Source: a virus. From it: DNA of 64,000 nt. Numbering within the stretch: the stretch's first letter is position 1; each line of letters begins with the position of its first letter. The position numbers and the translations under genes are program-made. The stretch lies in the IMG/VR virus record IMGVR_UViG_3300046694_000136, positions 62,001 to 126,000 of that record, one strand, 5' to 3'. The notes under the pieces are model-generated. The model had not been told where the DNA came from and did no database searches. It was given only the letters and a program-made list of their open reading frames with translations. Positions 16,156 through 24,776 of the stretch are shown piece by piece.

Positions 16156-16476
16156 ATGGGTACTGTTCATTTCTTGCGTTCCAGTGATCGTAGTCATGTG
16201 TCTAGTGACTTGCTTGCTAAGCATCAAGCGATCATCGATGAAGTCAGAGAACTCCACCAGAAAGCAGGAGGATTGATAGACGAAGCCAATGCACTTCTGG
16301 ATGCTGATCTGGTGGCCATCGGGACTGACCCAAATTATAAGTACGATAATGGGGTCCGGGAAAAGTTGGCTGAGCTGCGGGGTGAGCGAGAAGCTCTTAC
16401 TCAGCGCAGTGAGCTCTTACTCAAAAGAGCGGCTGAGTATCTCGAATGGCATGACGAGCTTTTTAAAGATGAGTAA
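16156..16476 (+). CDS. Small coiled-coil protein
   Basis: 106 aa. ATG at 16156 is preceded by TTGGAGGTTGTT, so it is chosen over a TTG at 16144. Almost wholly helical: residues 20-60 and 70-105 show heptad-like Leu/Ala spacing (EVRELHQKAGGLIDEANALLDADL; EKLAELRGEREALTQRSELLLKRAAEYL split here by function). Likely a two-helix coiled coil or oligomer. Single-gene transcript between the early promoter at 16104 and the strong terminator at 16481. Confidence 0.65.
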   Translation: MGTVHFLRSSDRSHVSSDLLAKHQAIIDEVRELHQKAGGLIDEANALLDADLVAIGTDPNYKYDNGVREKLAELRGEREALTQRSELLLKRAAEYLEWHDELFKDE

Positions 16477-16480
16477 TAAT

Positions 16481-16508
16481 GGGAGAGTGGGCTCGCGCCC
16501 ACTCTCCC
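16481..16508. terminator. Bidirectional terminator between convergent genes
   Basis: Perfect 12-bp stem GGGAGAGTGGGC / GCCCACTCTCCC with TCGC loop, followed on the plus strand by TTATCTATGCTCTTTATTTTTT. It lies between stop codons of the plus gene (16476) and the minus gene (16522). Confidence 0.8.
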
Positions 16509-16521
16509 TTATCTATGCTCT

Positions 16522-17631
16522 TTATTTTTTGCCCAAGTTTTCTTCGTTCAGCTTGTTCACCAACATTGCCAACTCGTAGAACCAGCCTTTGAAGTAGGCT
16601 TCTGGAACACGGGCCAAGTTCTGGATACGCAAGTGGTGTGTCTTGGCAATCATGGTGTTGACATCACCAGCTTTATACCCACCTTCATTACAGTAGGTCA
16701 GGTAGATAGCCAGCAGCTTCAAGATAGCCGGTTCCCAAATCCACATGGTCTGGGAGAAAATAGCGTTGTTACCTGCCCGGATGTAGTTGAAGTACGGTTC
16801 CGAGTAGATGCTGACAATGGCTTTGATGAAGTGATCGAAGTTAACCAGACGACGATTCTTGTAGTAGCCTACCAAGTGACGGATCAGCTCGCCGTAGAAC
16901 CGCTGGTCGTTAGCAAGGGTGAACCGTACCTTATCCGTCGTAATTAATTCTTCACAGGAGACACCATTTATAACGTGCTCATACAACACGTTGATGACAC
17001 TCAGCTGGTTATGCATCAGCTGGGCATAGACGAAAGGATACTGAGCGATGTAGGCTCCAGGTCCTGTGTCGCGTTCCCGATTAAGTTTTTGGTAACCCCA
17101 CCATCCTACTGCCAGCTCTACGAGATCCACACCCATGACTGCCAAGTCGCCAACAGACGACAAGAGGTAGTTAACCGGTTTGGTCACGTTGTGCTTGTAG
17201 CCGTTGGAGGTAATAGTGGAACACAGAGGGACCACAGGTCTCAACTGGTCCAAGTCCAAGGTCGCTTCATCGTAAACCTTGGTGTTGTCAATCAAGCACC
17301 AGTGCTCTCGAGTGTTGTTTCTGTAGAACCCGTCACTGATTGCTTGACCCACTCTGTTCGGAGAAGTAATCTTGAACTGAGTGCATAATGAATATGCTCG
17401 TAGCCGAGTGTAATCAACAACGTACTTCAAGCTCCAGTCTTTATCGATGCTGAGCTGTTGCAGAATCCCTACCAAGATGTGTTCGTTCTCAACGTTAAAA
17501 GGTTGATCAGCGGTCCACTCAAGGAAGGCGTTTCTGTTGAAGTCTGTTTGTCGACGCATATTGTCGACTTCTGGGAATCGGAGTATTGGGTAGCGTGTTC
17601 TGGACGATGCAGGAAACGATAAGGTTCTCAT
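16522..17631 (-). CDS. Uncharacterised 369-aa protein
   Basis: ATG at 17631 with GGAAA nine bases before it. Aromatic-rich, mostly helical, no recognised catalytic motif. A segment at about 160-185 (GDLAVMGVDLVELAVGWWGYQ) is hydrophobic but too polar to be a clear membrane helix. It is an isolated minus-strand gene among early plus-strand genes, with its 5' end facing chimallin across a 269-bp region. phiKZ-like genomes contain several such virion proteins, but no specific match is claimed. Confidence 0.6.
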   Translation of the reverse strand: MRTLSFPASSRTRYPILRFPEVDNMRRQTDFNRNAFLEWTADQPFNVENEHILVGILQQLSIDKDWSLKYVVDYTRLRAYSLCTQFKITSPNRVGQAISDGFYRNNTREHWCLIDNTKVYDEATLDLDQLRPVVPLCSTITSNGYKHNVTKPVNYLLSSVGDLAVMGVDLVELAVGWWGYQKLNRERDTGPGAYIAQYPFVYAQLMHNQLSVINVLYEHVINGVSCEELITTDKVRFTLANDQRFYGELIRHLVGYYKNRRLVNFDHFIKAIVSIYSEPYFNYIRAGNNAIFSQTMWIWEPAILKLLAIYLTYCNEGGYKAGDVNTMIAKTHHLRIQNLARVPEAYFKGWFYELAMLVNKLNEENLGKK

Positions 17632-17677
17632 AACTAGTTATTTCCGTTTGTCGTTCTATTCTATACACACACTAATA

Positions 17678-17697
17678 TTCCGGGCGAGATCCCGGAA
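17678..17697. repeat. Hairpin in the region upstream of chimallin
   Basis: TTCCGGG-CGAGAT-CCCGGAA, 7-bp perfect stem, in the divergent space between the 16522-17631 gene and chimallin. Without a T-run it is not an obvious terminator; it may lie in the leader of the minus-strand gene. Confidence 0.4.
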
Positions 17698-17741
17698 AGT
17701 CCAGAGTGCGTTTAGTAAATTTGGGCTAATGATTTAAAGCT

Positions 17742-17751
17742 GCTATAGCAT
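17742..17751. promoter_or_regulatory. GCTATAGCAT palindromic element
   Basis: GCTATAGC palindrome followed by AT; the same ten bases occur at 41505-41514 in a 39-bp divergent promoter space. Possible second (middle/late) promoter for chimallin. Confidence 0.35.
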
Positions 17752-17799
17752 TCCCGTCGGTTGGAGTGGAAAGTTACAGTAGCTAAATAATTTGAGGCC

Positions 17800-17807
17800 T
17801 ATATTAC
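17800..17807 (+). promoter_or_regulatory. Early promoter TATATTAC before chimallin
   Basis: Exact match in GGCCTATATTACTAG, about 100 bp before the chimallin start. Early expression of the nuclear shell protein is established for phiKZ-like phages. Confidence 0.8.
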
Positions 17808-17900
17808 TAGTACGAATCGAAGATATAAATGTGTGTAGGCATACACTGTGCGATTCTGCTAACAGTCACCCTTTCTTAAGAAAAGATGGAGTTATACCTT

Positions 17901-19886
17901 ATGGCCGTTCAACAAAACCGCAAAGGCGCGGGCAGCAATTCCTGGGATGGTAAAAATGGCAACGCCGCAGAGTTCTCCGCTCTGTCGGAACTCTTCCATA
18001 CCCCTTCCATGTCGTCCGACAACCGCCAGTTGCCGGAAGTTGATGAGGTGATCGAGATCCTCAAGAAGGGCTACACTGCGATGAGTGAATCCACCATCCA
18101 GCCTGCCCAACGCGCAATCATCCCGACTGTCGACAAAGTGTCGCCTGTCATCAGCTCCACCCTGCCGGGTCTGGTAATGCACCGCCTGGTCGGCCAGAGC
18201 GTCTGGGTCATGCTGGTACTGTTCTCCAACAAGGACAACGCCATCGCGACCGAAACCGTTCAAGTGCTTCAGCCTATGGGCATGCCGCACAAGACCTCGG
18301 TCCTGCTGACCCCGACCAACTACTTCACCCACGAGCTGGTCGACAACCTGAAGAAGCACTTCAAGGGCGTCCTGGAAAACGAAGGCCTGAAAGGCGAAGT
18401 CGAGATCATCAACCTGATGACCGAAGACTTGGAAATGCTGCAACACTCCCAGGCCGGTGAGCCGAAAGAGCGTCCACAGCGCATCGCCAACTACCTGAAA
18501 GGCGAGTGGGAAACCGCGGTGTTCTGCAAACTGTCCTCGGAGTATCCGAAGCACAAGCAGACTCTGCCTTCGCCGTTCAAAGATCCTGATGCACCGTACG
18601 GCAAAGACGGCTGGGCCGAAGCACGCGTTACCGCAATCGACGGCAAGGTCTCCCGCGCCGGCACGCTGATGCCGTCCAACATGGAACTGGTGATTTCGAC
18701 CACCAACAACCCGAACAGCAGCAACAACAACCAGAACAACCCGAACTCGAAAGGGATCGTGCGCGCTCTGGCTACTGTTCAGTTGTCGGCCATCAGTTAC
18801 CAAATGCACATGCAGAACATCGCGGCCATCTCGCAGGCCGGCGGTCAAGCCGATGCTATCCAGGCGTTCCTGGGCATCAACGGCGGCATGTACATGAACG
18901 GCTACCGTCCGCTGCACCCGGTCATCACTCTCGACCACGCCAACGCGGAAGAGATGATGAACTACAACAACGGCCTGTTCCCGCACTACTACGCGCTGTT
19001 CGCGCTGATGTGCACCAACACCGACTACATCTTCACTGAACCACTGCGTCGCGCCAACGTCGGCTCCCGGGGCAACCTGAGCTCCTTCGAACCGCGCATC
19101 GAACAGCTGGTTGCTCAGGCGTTCACCGGTGTTCGTCCAGTAATGGACGACAAGACCATCCTGGACACCGAAGCAGTCAACAAGTGGATCCACCAGAACA
19201 TCTCGCCGAACGCTCTGTTCCGCAGCAACGTGATCCTGGGCGGCCTGTCGTCCCCGGTGAACAAGCACCTGGAAGTTCTGTCGGATCCGGTCCTGGCCAA
19301 CCGTCAGTCGGCGGTACAAACCATGATCGCGGTAATGGACGCAATCTCCAAAGGTCGTTTCTCGCAGATCGTTGCGGAAAACGTCAAGTCTGGCAAAGGC
19401 TGGAAGCCAGGCGATGTTGCGCTGCACCGCACGAAGATGATCGCGGTGAACGGTCTCGCGAAGAACCCACAAGGTCGCGAGCTGAACACCCTGGAAGTCG
19501 ACGAAATGTACCTCGGTACTCACAAAGGTAAGGCTGGGCTGCAACAGTCCATGAACTACCTGAGCGTGCTGTACGGCACCAACAACGAAGAAGTTCGTTC
19601 GCGTTGCCAGAAGCTGCGTATCGAAATGACCACCGGTCTGTTCGATGGTCACGTGCACATCAACAACTTCGGTTACTCCTGCGTCTGGGATCCGCATCTG
19701 ATGGCTGTTATCGGTGCCGCTCTGTCGGAAATCGGTACGCTGAACGTTGCGAACACCTACAGCTCGATGCGTCCGAACAACATGGCGTTCATGCCAATGG
19801 CTGGTCTGCAAACCGTTACGTCGGTCGGCAACAGCAACAACATGAACCTCCTGGGTGGTTTCGGTAACGGCGGGATCTGGGGCTAA
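17901..19886 (+). CDS. chmA: Chimallin-like major nuclear shell protein
   Basis: 661 aa from the ATG at 17901, which has GGAG nine bases before it; an in-frame ATG at 17886 lacks a ribosome site. ChmA (phiKZ gp54, 201phi2-1 gp105, about 600-630 aa) forms the square lattice enclosing phage DNA. Support: position directly before the RNAP beta' N-terminal gene, as gp54-gp55 in phiKZ; matching length; early promoter; very strong codon bias fitting an abundant protein; and flexible polar N- and C-terminal segments. A low-complexity Asn/Ser insert lies at about 274-284 (NNPNSSNNNQNNPNS). Ends GFGNGGIWG, nearly the same as the 29462-30976 product. Identification rests on context and general features; no structural comparison was possible. 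Confidence 0.75.
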   Translation: MAVQQNRKGAGSNSWDGKNGNAAEFSALSELFHTPSMSSDNRQLPEVDEVIEILKKGYTAMSESTIQPAQRAIIPTVDKVSPVISSTLPGLVMHRLVGQSVWVMLVLFSNKDNAIATETVQVLQPMGMPHKTSVLLTPTNYFTHELVDNLKKHFKGVLENEGLKGEVEIINLMTEDLEMLQHSQAGEPKERPQRIANYLKGEWETAVFCKLSSEYPKHKQTLPSPFKDPDAPYGKDGWAEARVTAIDGKVSRAGTLMPSNMELVISTTNNPNSSNNNQNNPNSKGIVRALATVQLSAISYQMHMQNIAAISQAGGQADAIQAFLGINGGMYMNGYRPLHPVITLDHANAEEMMNYNNGLFPHYYALFALMCTNTDYIFTEPLRRANVGSRGNLSSFEPRIEQLVAQAFTGVRPVMDDKTILDTEAVNKWIHQNISPNALFRSNVILGGLSSPVNKHLEVLSDPVLANRQSAVQTMIAVMDAISKGRFSQIVAENVKSGKGWKPGDVALHRTKMIAVNGLAKNPQGRELNTLEVDEMYLGTHKGKAGLQQSMNYLSVLYGTNNEEVRSRCQKLRIEMTTGLFDGHVHINNFGYSCVWDPHLMAVIGAALSEIGTLNVANTYSSMRPNNMAFMPMAGLQTVTSVGNSNNMNLLGGFGNGGIWG

Positions 19887-19910
19887 GCAGTACTGCTGTA
19901 ATTGAGTAGT

Positions 19911-19952
19911 GGGTTAGGGGGCTTCGGTCCCCTAACCCCTATTCTTCTTTTT
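19911..19952 (+). terminator. Terminator after chimallin
   Basis: GGGTTAGGGG and CCCCTAACCC form a perfect stem closed by C-TTCG-G-like loop, followed by TATTCTTCTTTTTT. It probably reduces read-through into the RNAP gene, allowing much higher chimallin mRNA. Confidence 0.8.
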
Positions 19953-19973
19953 TAAATTTCAGGAGTTAGCTTT

Positions 19974-21629
19974 ATGTTTGTACCCAACTTAACTCCCAGT
20001 AATGAACTAGCGATCAAGATGCTGACGCGGTTCAGTGAAGAGAACCTGGATCCCATGCCATGGTTCGCGCGGTTCGCCAGTAACTTGACCTCGTCGCTGG
20101 AAGATGATCCGCAATTCTCTAAACCGTTGTATCCGGATTTCCCTGACTATAACCACATGCACGATACCAGCCGGTTGAAGCATGTGTACCTGAACGAATT
20201 CGACTTCAACTTGGAAGAAGATCGTGAACGGTTGGCACGGATTACCCGGATGGAGTTCGAAGAGAACTCTTTTGAAACAGTCGCGAAGTGTCAGTACGGT
20301 TGTACGAAAGGTAACTACCTGCTTAATAGTGGACGGGTCTGTAAGAAGTGTGGTACTCCGGTAGAGATCTTCCTGAACGAGGGTGAAGACACTCGCGTAT
20401 GGTTGAAATGTCCGGAGGGAGTGGAGAAGTTTATCAACATCGGCTTCTTTACTACGTTCTTCAACAACATTTTGATTGCTAACCCCAGTCCTTCTATTTC
20501 GGTACCTCGGTTCTTTGTTGATCCGGTTTACCGCGCCGAGCAAAAGAAGAAACGTAACGGTTCCAACATTGCGTTGAACCAACTGCTGCAAGATCTAAAG
20601 ATTACCCAGATTAACCTGAACACGTTTTACCAGAACTGCGATGCGATCATGGAATACATTCTGGTCGGCAAGGGGGCGCGTTACTCCAAGCTGAAGAAGG
20701 ATGGTCCTGAAGCGCTGGCCATGTACTACAAGTTCAAAGATATTGCGTTCTGCGATTACATCAAGGTTCCAGCTCGTTACTGTGTGGTACTGGAGAAGAC
20801 CGGGAAAGAAGTACTGAGCTACAAGCACCACCCGGAGACAGCTAAGCTCTACCACGCCATTGCAGATACCGCGAAAAGTAACTCATTGGTGAAGTTGGGT
20901 CAGAAAGACCTGTTGAAGAACATTGATATCACCGGTAAGAACTTGGTAGCGCTGAGCGACCAATATCGTGAGACCAATAACCCTAAAGGTATCTTCAACA
21001 AGCCAGGGATCAACCGTAAGCACGTTTGTGCGGGTCCAGTCCCTGTAACCGGCAGATCGGTTATTACGTCTCAAACAGGCATCATCAACGCTGATGAGAT
21101 CATGGTGCCTTGGAAGCTCATGAATCAGATGTACGAAACACCGATCCTGAGTTTCCTGTATCGCAAAGGCTACAGCCCAGTTAAAGCAAAACTGCTTCAC
21201 CGCAGAGCGTCGTATGAGATTGTACCGGAGATCGATGAGTTCTTCCGTGATGCGGAAGAGGGTCGCAAGATGGTTATGCTTGCGGGTCGTAACCCTTCGA
21301 TTGAATATTTGAGTCGTAAAGCGTTCTTCCCACGTGTTAACCGAGACCTGACAGATGAAAGCGTCAAGATCCCGATTACTGGTACACGGGAATTTAACGC
21401 TGACTTTGACGGGGATCAGATGTATTTGATCGGGCTCATTGATAACGAGTCCAAGGCGAAGGCATACGGAGCGTGGGGTCACCATCAGGTACTCGATCGA
21501 AACGTGCCTTTTAAAGTCAGTCGTTATGCTGGACAAACGGTTACAACACAGATGAACCTTAACACTATGTTGATGCAAACACCGTTGATGACCAGTCTGC
21601 CGGAGGGTCAGAACTTTGAACAGCGCTGA
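19974..21629 (+). CDS. Non-virion RNA polymerase beta' subunit, N-terminal part
   Basis: 551 aa. Contains the beta' catalytic Mg motif as NADFDGDQM (475-483) and an N-terminal zinc ribbon with Cys106, Cys110, Cys123 and Cys126 (KCQYGC...VCKKCG). It stops shortly after the active-site region, so the bridge helix and trigger loop must come from another chain (33697-35712). Corresponds to phiKZ gp55 by motif content and by position after chimallin. Part of the phage RNA polymerase that transcribes middle/late genes in phiKZ. GGAG-like site before ATG at 19974. Confidence 0.88.
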   Translation: MFVPNLTPSNELAIKMLTRFSEENLDPMPWFARFASNLTSSLEDDPQFSKPLYPDFPDYNHMHDTSRLKHVYLNEFDFNLEEDRERLARITRMEFEENSFETVAKCQYGCTKGNYLLNSGRVCKKCGTPVEIFLNEGEDTRVWLKCPEGVEKFINIGFFTTFFNNILIANPSPSISVPRFFVDPVYRAEQKKKRNGSNIALNQLLQDLKITQINLNTFYQNCDAIMEYILVGKGARYSKLKKDGPEALAMYYKFKDIAFCDYIKVPARYCVVLEKTGKEVLSYKHHPETAKLYHAIADTAKSNSLVKLGQKDLLKNIDITGKNLVALSDQYRETNNPKGIFNKPGINRKHVCAGPVPVTGRSVITSQTGIINADEIMVPWKLMNQMYETPILSFLYRKGYSPVKAKLLHRRASYEIVPEIDEFFRDAEEGRKMVMLAGRNPSIEYLSRKAFFPRVNRDLTDESVKIPITGTREFNADFDGDQMYLIGLIDNESKAKAYGAWGHHQVLDRNVPFKVSRYAGQTVTTQMNLNTMLMQTPLMTSLPEGQNFEQR

Positions 21630-22254
21630 TGCTTTTAGCTTCTCCATCTCGGGTAGTCATACCGAGAGCTCGATTAACCGTTACGCGGACTATCTGAACC
21701 GCGCCAACAGCGCGTTGAATCGGTTCGGTGGTTGGTTAGGTGATCAAGCAGCGAAGAACATGGAGTCGTTTGATAACTTCCTCAGCTCCCGTGCTTGGGA
21801 AATGGGTAAGCGGCTCCTGAACAAAGAAGATGGTGAGTTTGTTGGTCGTTATTCGATCGGTTACTTGGGTAGCATGAATGCCCAGCAACAGGCAGACGGC
21901 TACATGCGTGACGTGATCATGGCTAACCCTATTATCCAGCAGTTGTACATGGATGGTGAGGTTGATGGTTACGGCGGTGAGTTCAGTCACTTCGCTCGTG
22001 GCATCGGTGAGGAAAACTTGATCTGGCGTCGGATGTTCGACGGCGTGGTTAACTTGACCAAGCAGGATGAAGTGAATCACTTGAGTCGCGTGTCGTACAA
22101 CGACTCGGCAGTTGGTAAGTACAGCTACCGGGATAAAGTTTACGCTCACAAGACGCACGCGGCAAGTAATCACCACATCGCTACAACTCAGTTCGACATC
22201 ACGTCGAGCAATGGTAACAAGCGAACGTCGTTCTTGGATCTGGTTGACGAGTAA
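21616..22254 (+). CDS. Uncharacterised protein, TTG start inside RNAP gene
   Basis: 212 aa. The only credible start is TTG at 21616, eight bases after GGAGGG (21602-21607); it overlaps the end of the RNAP gene by 14 bases. The next in-frame ATG is about 50 codons later and would cut into well-formed protein. Begins MNSADAFSFSISGSHTESS. Mixed helical, no membrane segment or known motif. Likely coupled to the polymerase gene, so a transcription-related role is possible but unproven. Confidence 0.65.
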   Translation: MNSADAFSFSISGSHTESSINRYADYLNRANSALNRFGGWLGDQAAKNMESFDNFLSSRAWEMGKRLLNKEDGEFVGRYSIGYLGSMNAQQQADGYMRDVIMANPIIQQLYMDGEVDGYGGEFSHFARGIGEENLIWRRMFDGVVNLTKQDEVNHLSRVSYNDSAVGKYSYRDKVYAHKTHAASNHHIATTQFDITSSNGNKRTSFLDLVDE

Positions 22255-22269
22255 CTCCTAAAAATACAG

Positions 22270-22289
22270 GTGAGGGGTAACGCCCTCAC
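22270..22289 (+). terminator. Short terminator hairpin
   Basis: GTGAGGG-GTAACG-CCCTCAC followed by TTGTTTACTCCCTTTTCTTTTTT, after the 21616-22254 gene. Confidence 0.6.
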
Positions 22290-22350
22290 TTGTTTACTCC
22301 CTTTTCTTTTTTCTCTTCTTATAGAGGGTTATTTTTATTGGGAGTTATTT

Positions 22351-22761
22351 ATGGGCCGGTATTGCATTGCGACAATGGACACCCGTAGCGGCGGCTGGGA
22401 GACTGAATCACCAACTAACGCTATCTCTCTCCATACCACTTATTTCTTTGCAGCTCGAGAGAATCAGGACAAGCTACTGGGCAACGTCCCTAACTTCTAC
22501 GGACTCTGGCAGAAGTACGGAGAGACGCCAGAACGGTTGATGGAGAATCTTAAGTCCATCTTTACCGACTACATGAAAGAACAGTTCGATGAAGTTCTTA
22601 TTGGAGTCGTTAAACAAAATATCACTGGGCAGGCAAATAACTACAGGCTAATATTGACCGGGAAGATTGTGGTCGATGGAGCTGTCTACGACTTGGCTGA
22701 AACCATCCTGGTTACCGGCGAGTTTTACAAAGTCCTAACTAACGAGAGACTGAAACAATGA
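22351..22761 (+). CDS. Small uncharacterised protein (136 aa)
   Basis: ATG at 22351 with GGAG ten bases upstream is preferred; the frame is open back to 22270, but that stretch would encode a hydrophobic peptide across the terminator. Protein MGRYCIATMDTRSGGWETE; beta-rich ending (LILTGKIVVDGAVYDLAETILVTG written here in two parts: LILTGKIVVDG, then VYDLAETILVTG). Stop overlaps next start (ATGA). Function unknown. Confidence 0.6.
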   Translation: MGRYCIATMDTRSGGWETESPTNAISLHTTYFFAARENQDKLLGNVPNFYGLWQKYGETPERLMENLKSIFTDYMKEQFDEVLIGVVKQNITGQANNYRLILTGKIVVDGAVYDLAETILVTGEFYKVLTNERLKQ

Positions 22762-23636
22762 ACCAGATGGAACGCGATCAAATCATCGAGAACGACTTGG
22801 GCTGGGCAAGAAGCATCAAAGTCAGCGAGATCGATGGCAAGCTCATGATGGGCAACAACGGGGCTCCTCTCCCGTTTAACGTCTCTCACGTTATGAAAGA
22901 AGAAGAGTTCGTCAAGAAGTGGATGCTGGCCTTTGCGGTGGGTAACCGTCTGGGTGTCAACTACTTCAACCAAGGCGAATGGTTCAGTTTCTCCTACGGT
23001 GGTACTCGGGCAGTCCTGATCGTCGGCCTGAACCCTGCTACGGGCGTCTACGACCCCATCTTCATCGTTCCCCCACTCACCACAGTCAACTTGACCAAAG
23101 AAGACCGTGAGAAGCTCCGTCTGGCCGCTGGTGTGATGTACGCCAACAGCGAAGATGCTTCGAAGAAGAACGATATCAACGCCAACCTCTCTGTTGCCAA
23201 CACTCTGGCTGACGAGCGCATCGGTCTGGAAGCACAGCCGATGGAAATGAGCGATCTGGTACGGGCTGACTTCTTCGCCAAGTACAACATCGTTCCTGAA
23301 GTTGAGCGTGGTGTTTACTTCGTTCGTGACGTGGTCCGTGGTGCCGAAGTCAAAGACGACAACGGTCGTGTTATCCGTCCGGGTCTGGAAACCTCCCTCG
23401 CAGACCTCGATAAGACCCGCAGCATCCTGCACCGTGAACACTTCGGTAAGCAGGTAACCAAAGAAGAGTACAAGTTCCTCAACGAACTCAGTCTCGGTTG
23501 GTTCGACATCAGCAACAAAGTAGGCGTGGATTACATTACCGACGGCGGCGACAATTTGGACACTCCTGTGAATAAAGAAACACAGCAGGTCCAATCTACT
23601 ACACCGGCAGTACCAGATTCACCATTTGAGTGTTAA
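22758..23636 (+). CDS. Uncharacterised 292-aa protein
   Basis: ATGA overlap with the previous gene. Begins MNQMERDQIIENDLGWARS. The N-terminal half is compact alpha/beta, the C-terminal ~25 residues are disordered and Thr/Pro-rich. No recognised motif. Codon usage is GC-rich, suggesting good expression. It precedes the Mre11-like nuclease, so an accessory role in DNA metabolism is possible. Confidence 0.6.
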   Translation: MNQMERDQIIENDLGWARSIKVSEIDGKLMMGNNGAPLPFNVSHVMKEEEFVKKWMLAFAVGNRLGVNYFNQGEWFSFSYGGTRAVLIVGLNPATGVYDPIFIVPPLTTVNLTKEDREKLRLAAGVMYANSEDASKKNDINANLSVANTLADERIGLEAQPMEMSDLVRADFFAKYNIVPEVERGVYFVRDVVRGAEVKDDNGRVIRPGLETSLADLDKTRSILHREHFGKQVTKEEYKFLNELSLGWFDISNKVGVDYITDGGDNLDTPVNKETQQVQSTTPAVPDSPFEC

Positions 23637-23660
23637 GTTTTTAGGGTAAGGGGATTACCA

Positions 23661-24776
23661 ATGCGGGCTCTGGCATGTTCCGATCAACACACGCTGCACC
23701 CAACCACTCCAACGCATCATGTGCTGGGGAACATGTCACAGTTCTTCTACAAAGATAACGATCTCAACAACATTGACATTGTGTTCTTTGGCGGGGACAT
23801 GATGGATCGTCTGGTGGACGCTCCTAATGCTGACTTGTTAAAGGTTAAGGAATGGTTTAAAGGGTTCGGCGATCGATGTACTGCAAGTAAGACAAAAGTT
23901 CTGTTGTTGGAGGGGACCTTTTTCCATGAATGGGGTCAACCAAAGCACTTAGTGACTGTGGTACCAACAGGCTTTGACTTGCGTTATGTCGACAAGATTG
24001 AAGTTGTACGTTACACAGATCTCGATGATTTAACAGTTTTGTGCATTCCAGATAACCTTCAGGCTATGACTCCTGATGAGATTTGGGAAGCAGCTTTAAA
24101 TGTTCTGAAGCAAAACAATCTGGACAAAGTGGACATGGTGTTATTCCACCAAGCGTTCACTGACCAGCTACCGACCAAGATGAGACACGTCACTCACGAT
24201 CAGGCGCGATGGGAATCCATTTGCACCTACTTTATCTTGTCGGGTCATATTCACACCCCGTCAGTTGTTGGTAAACGTTACACGATGGGGTCGTTCGATC
24301 GGATCAGTCATGGTGAGGAACATCCAAAGGGTGGTTACCTCATTGATCTGGATAAGAAGAAAGAAACATTCAACATCCAGTTCTGGGAGAATAAGCGAGC
24401 GCTCCCTTATGTGACGTTGACGGTTAAGGAAGATATCTCAACAGAAGTATTGGTTAAGAAACTTCGCGAATTCATCCGCGATAAGAATTTACCCCCTTTC
24501 TCTCAAGTCAGGATTAAGGGCGGACCGGCAGACATTGTTACTCCGGTCATCAAGATCTTTGAGAAGGAGTTTACTCAGTACGGGTTCAAGGCCAAAAACA
24601 TCAAGGCTGAAGAAGAGCTTGTAGAAGAGGAAATCTATTCAGACAGTACCTACAGTGGAGTATCCGTCACTAAAGACAATATCTCCACATTACTAGCCAA
24701 AGAAGCCACGAGCGAATTTGCTGATAAACAAATCGACATGGCTGAGGCGTTGGCAGTGTTGGAGGAATTCAAATGA
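23661..24776 (+). CDS. Mre11/SbcD/T4 gp47-like recombination nuclease
   Basis: 371 aa. Metallophosphoesterase motifs in order: SDQH (7-10, D-x-H), GGDMMD (44-49), LLEGTFFHE (82-90, in place of the usual GNHD), LFHQAF (about 160) and LSGHIHTP (about 196-203, G-H-x-H). It would act as the Mn-dependent nuclease of a recombination/repair complex on phage DNA. The usual ATPase partner (SbcC/Rad50/gp46) is not next to it; the following gene is not an ABC-type ATPase. The Asn-to-Thr change in the third motif may alter activity. TAAGGGG before ATG; ATGA overlap with next gene. Confidence 0.78.
   Translation: MRALACSDQHTLHPTTPTHHVLGNMSQFFYKDNDLNNIDIVFFGGDMMDRLVDAPNADLLKVKEWFKGFGDRCTASKTKVLLLEGTFFHEWGQPKHLVTVVPTGFDLRYVDKIEVVRYTDLDDLTVLCIPDNLQAMTPDEIWEAALNVLKQNNLDKVDMVLFHQAFTDQLPTKMRHVTHDQARWESICTYFILSGHIHTPSVVGKRYTMGSFDRISHGEEHPKGGYLIDLDKKKETFNIQFWENKRALPYVTLTVKEDISTEVLVKKLREFIRDKNLPPFSQVRIKGGPADIVTPVIKIFEKEFTQYGFKAKNIKAEEELVEEEIYSDSTYSGVSVTKDNISTLLAKEATSEFADKQIDMAEALAVLEEFK

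Noticed and set aside
17892-19811. 639-codon open frame antisense to chimallin
   Set aside because: It exactly mirrors a highly codon-biased gene, is rich in Val/Arg/His/Gln as expected for such shadows, and has no ribosome site or known motif.
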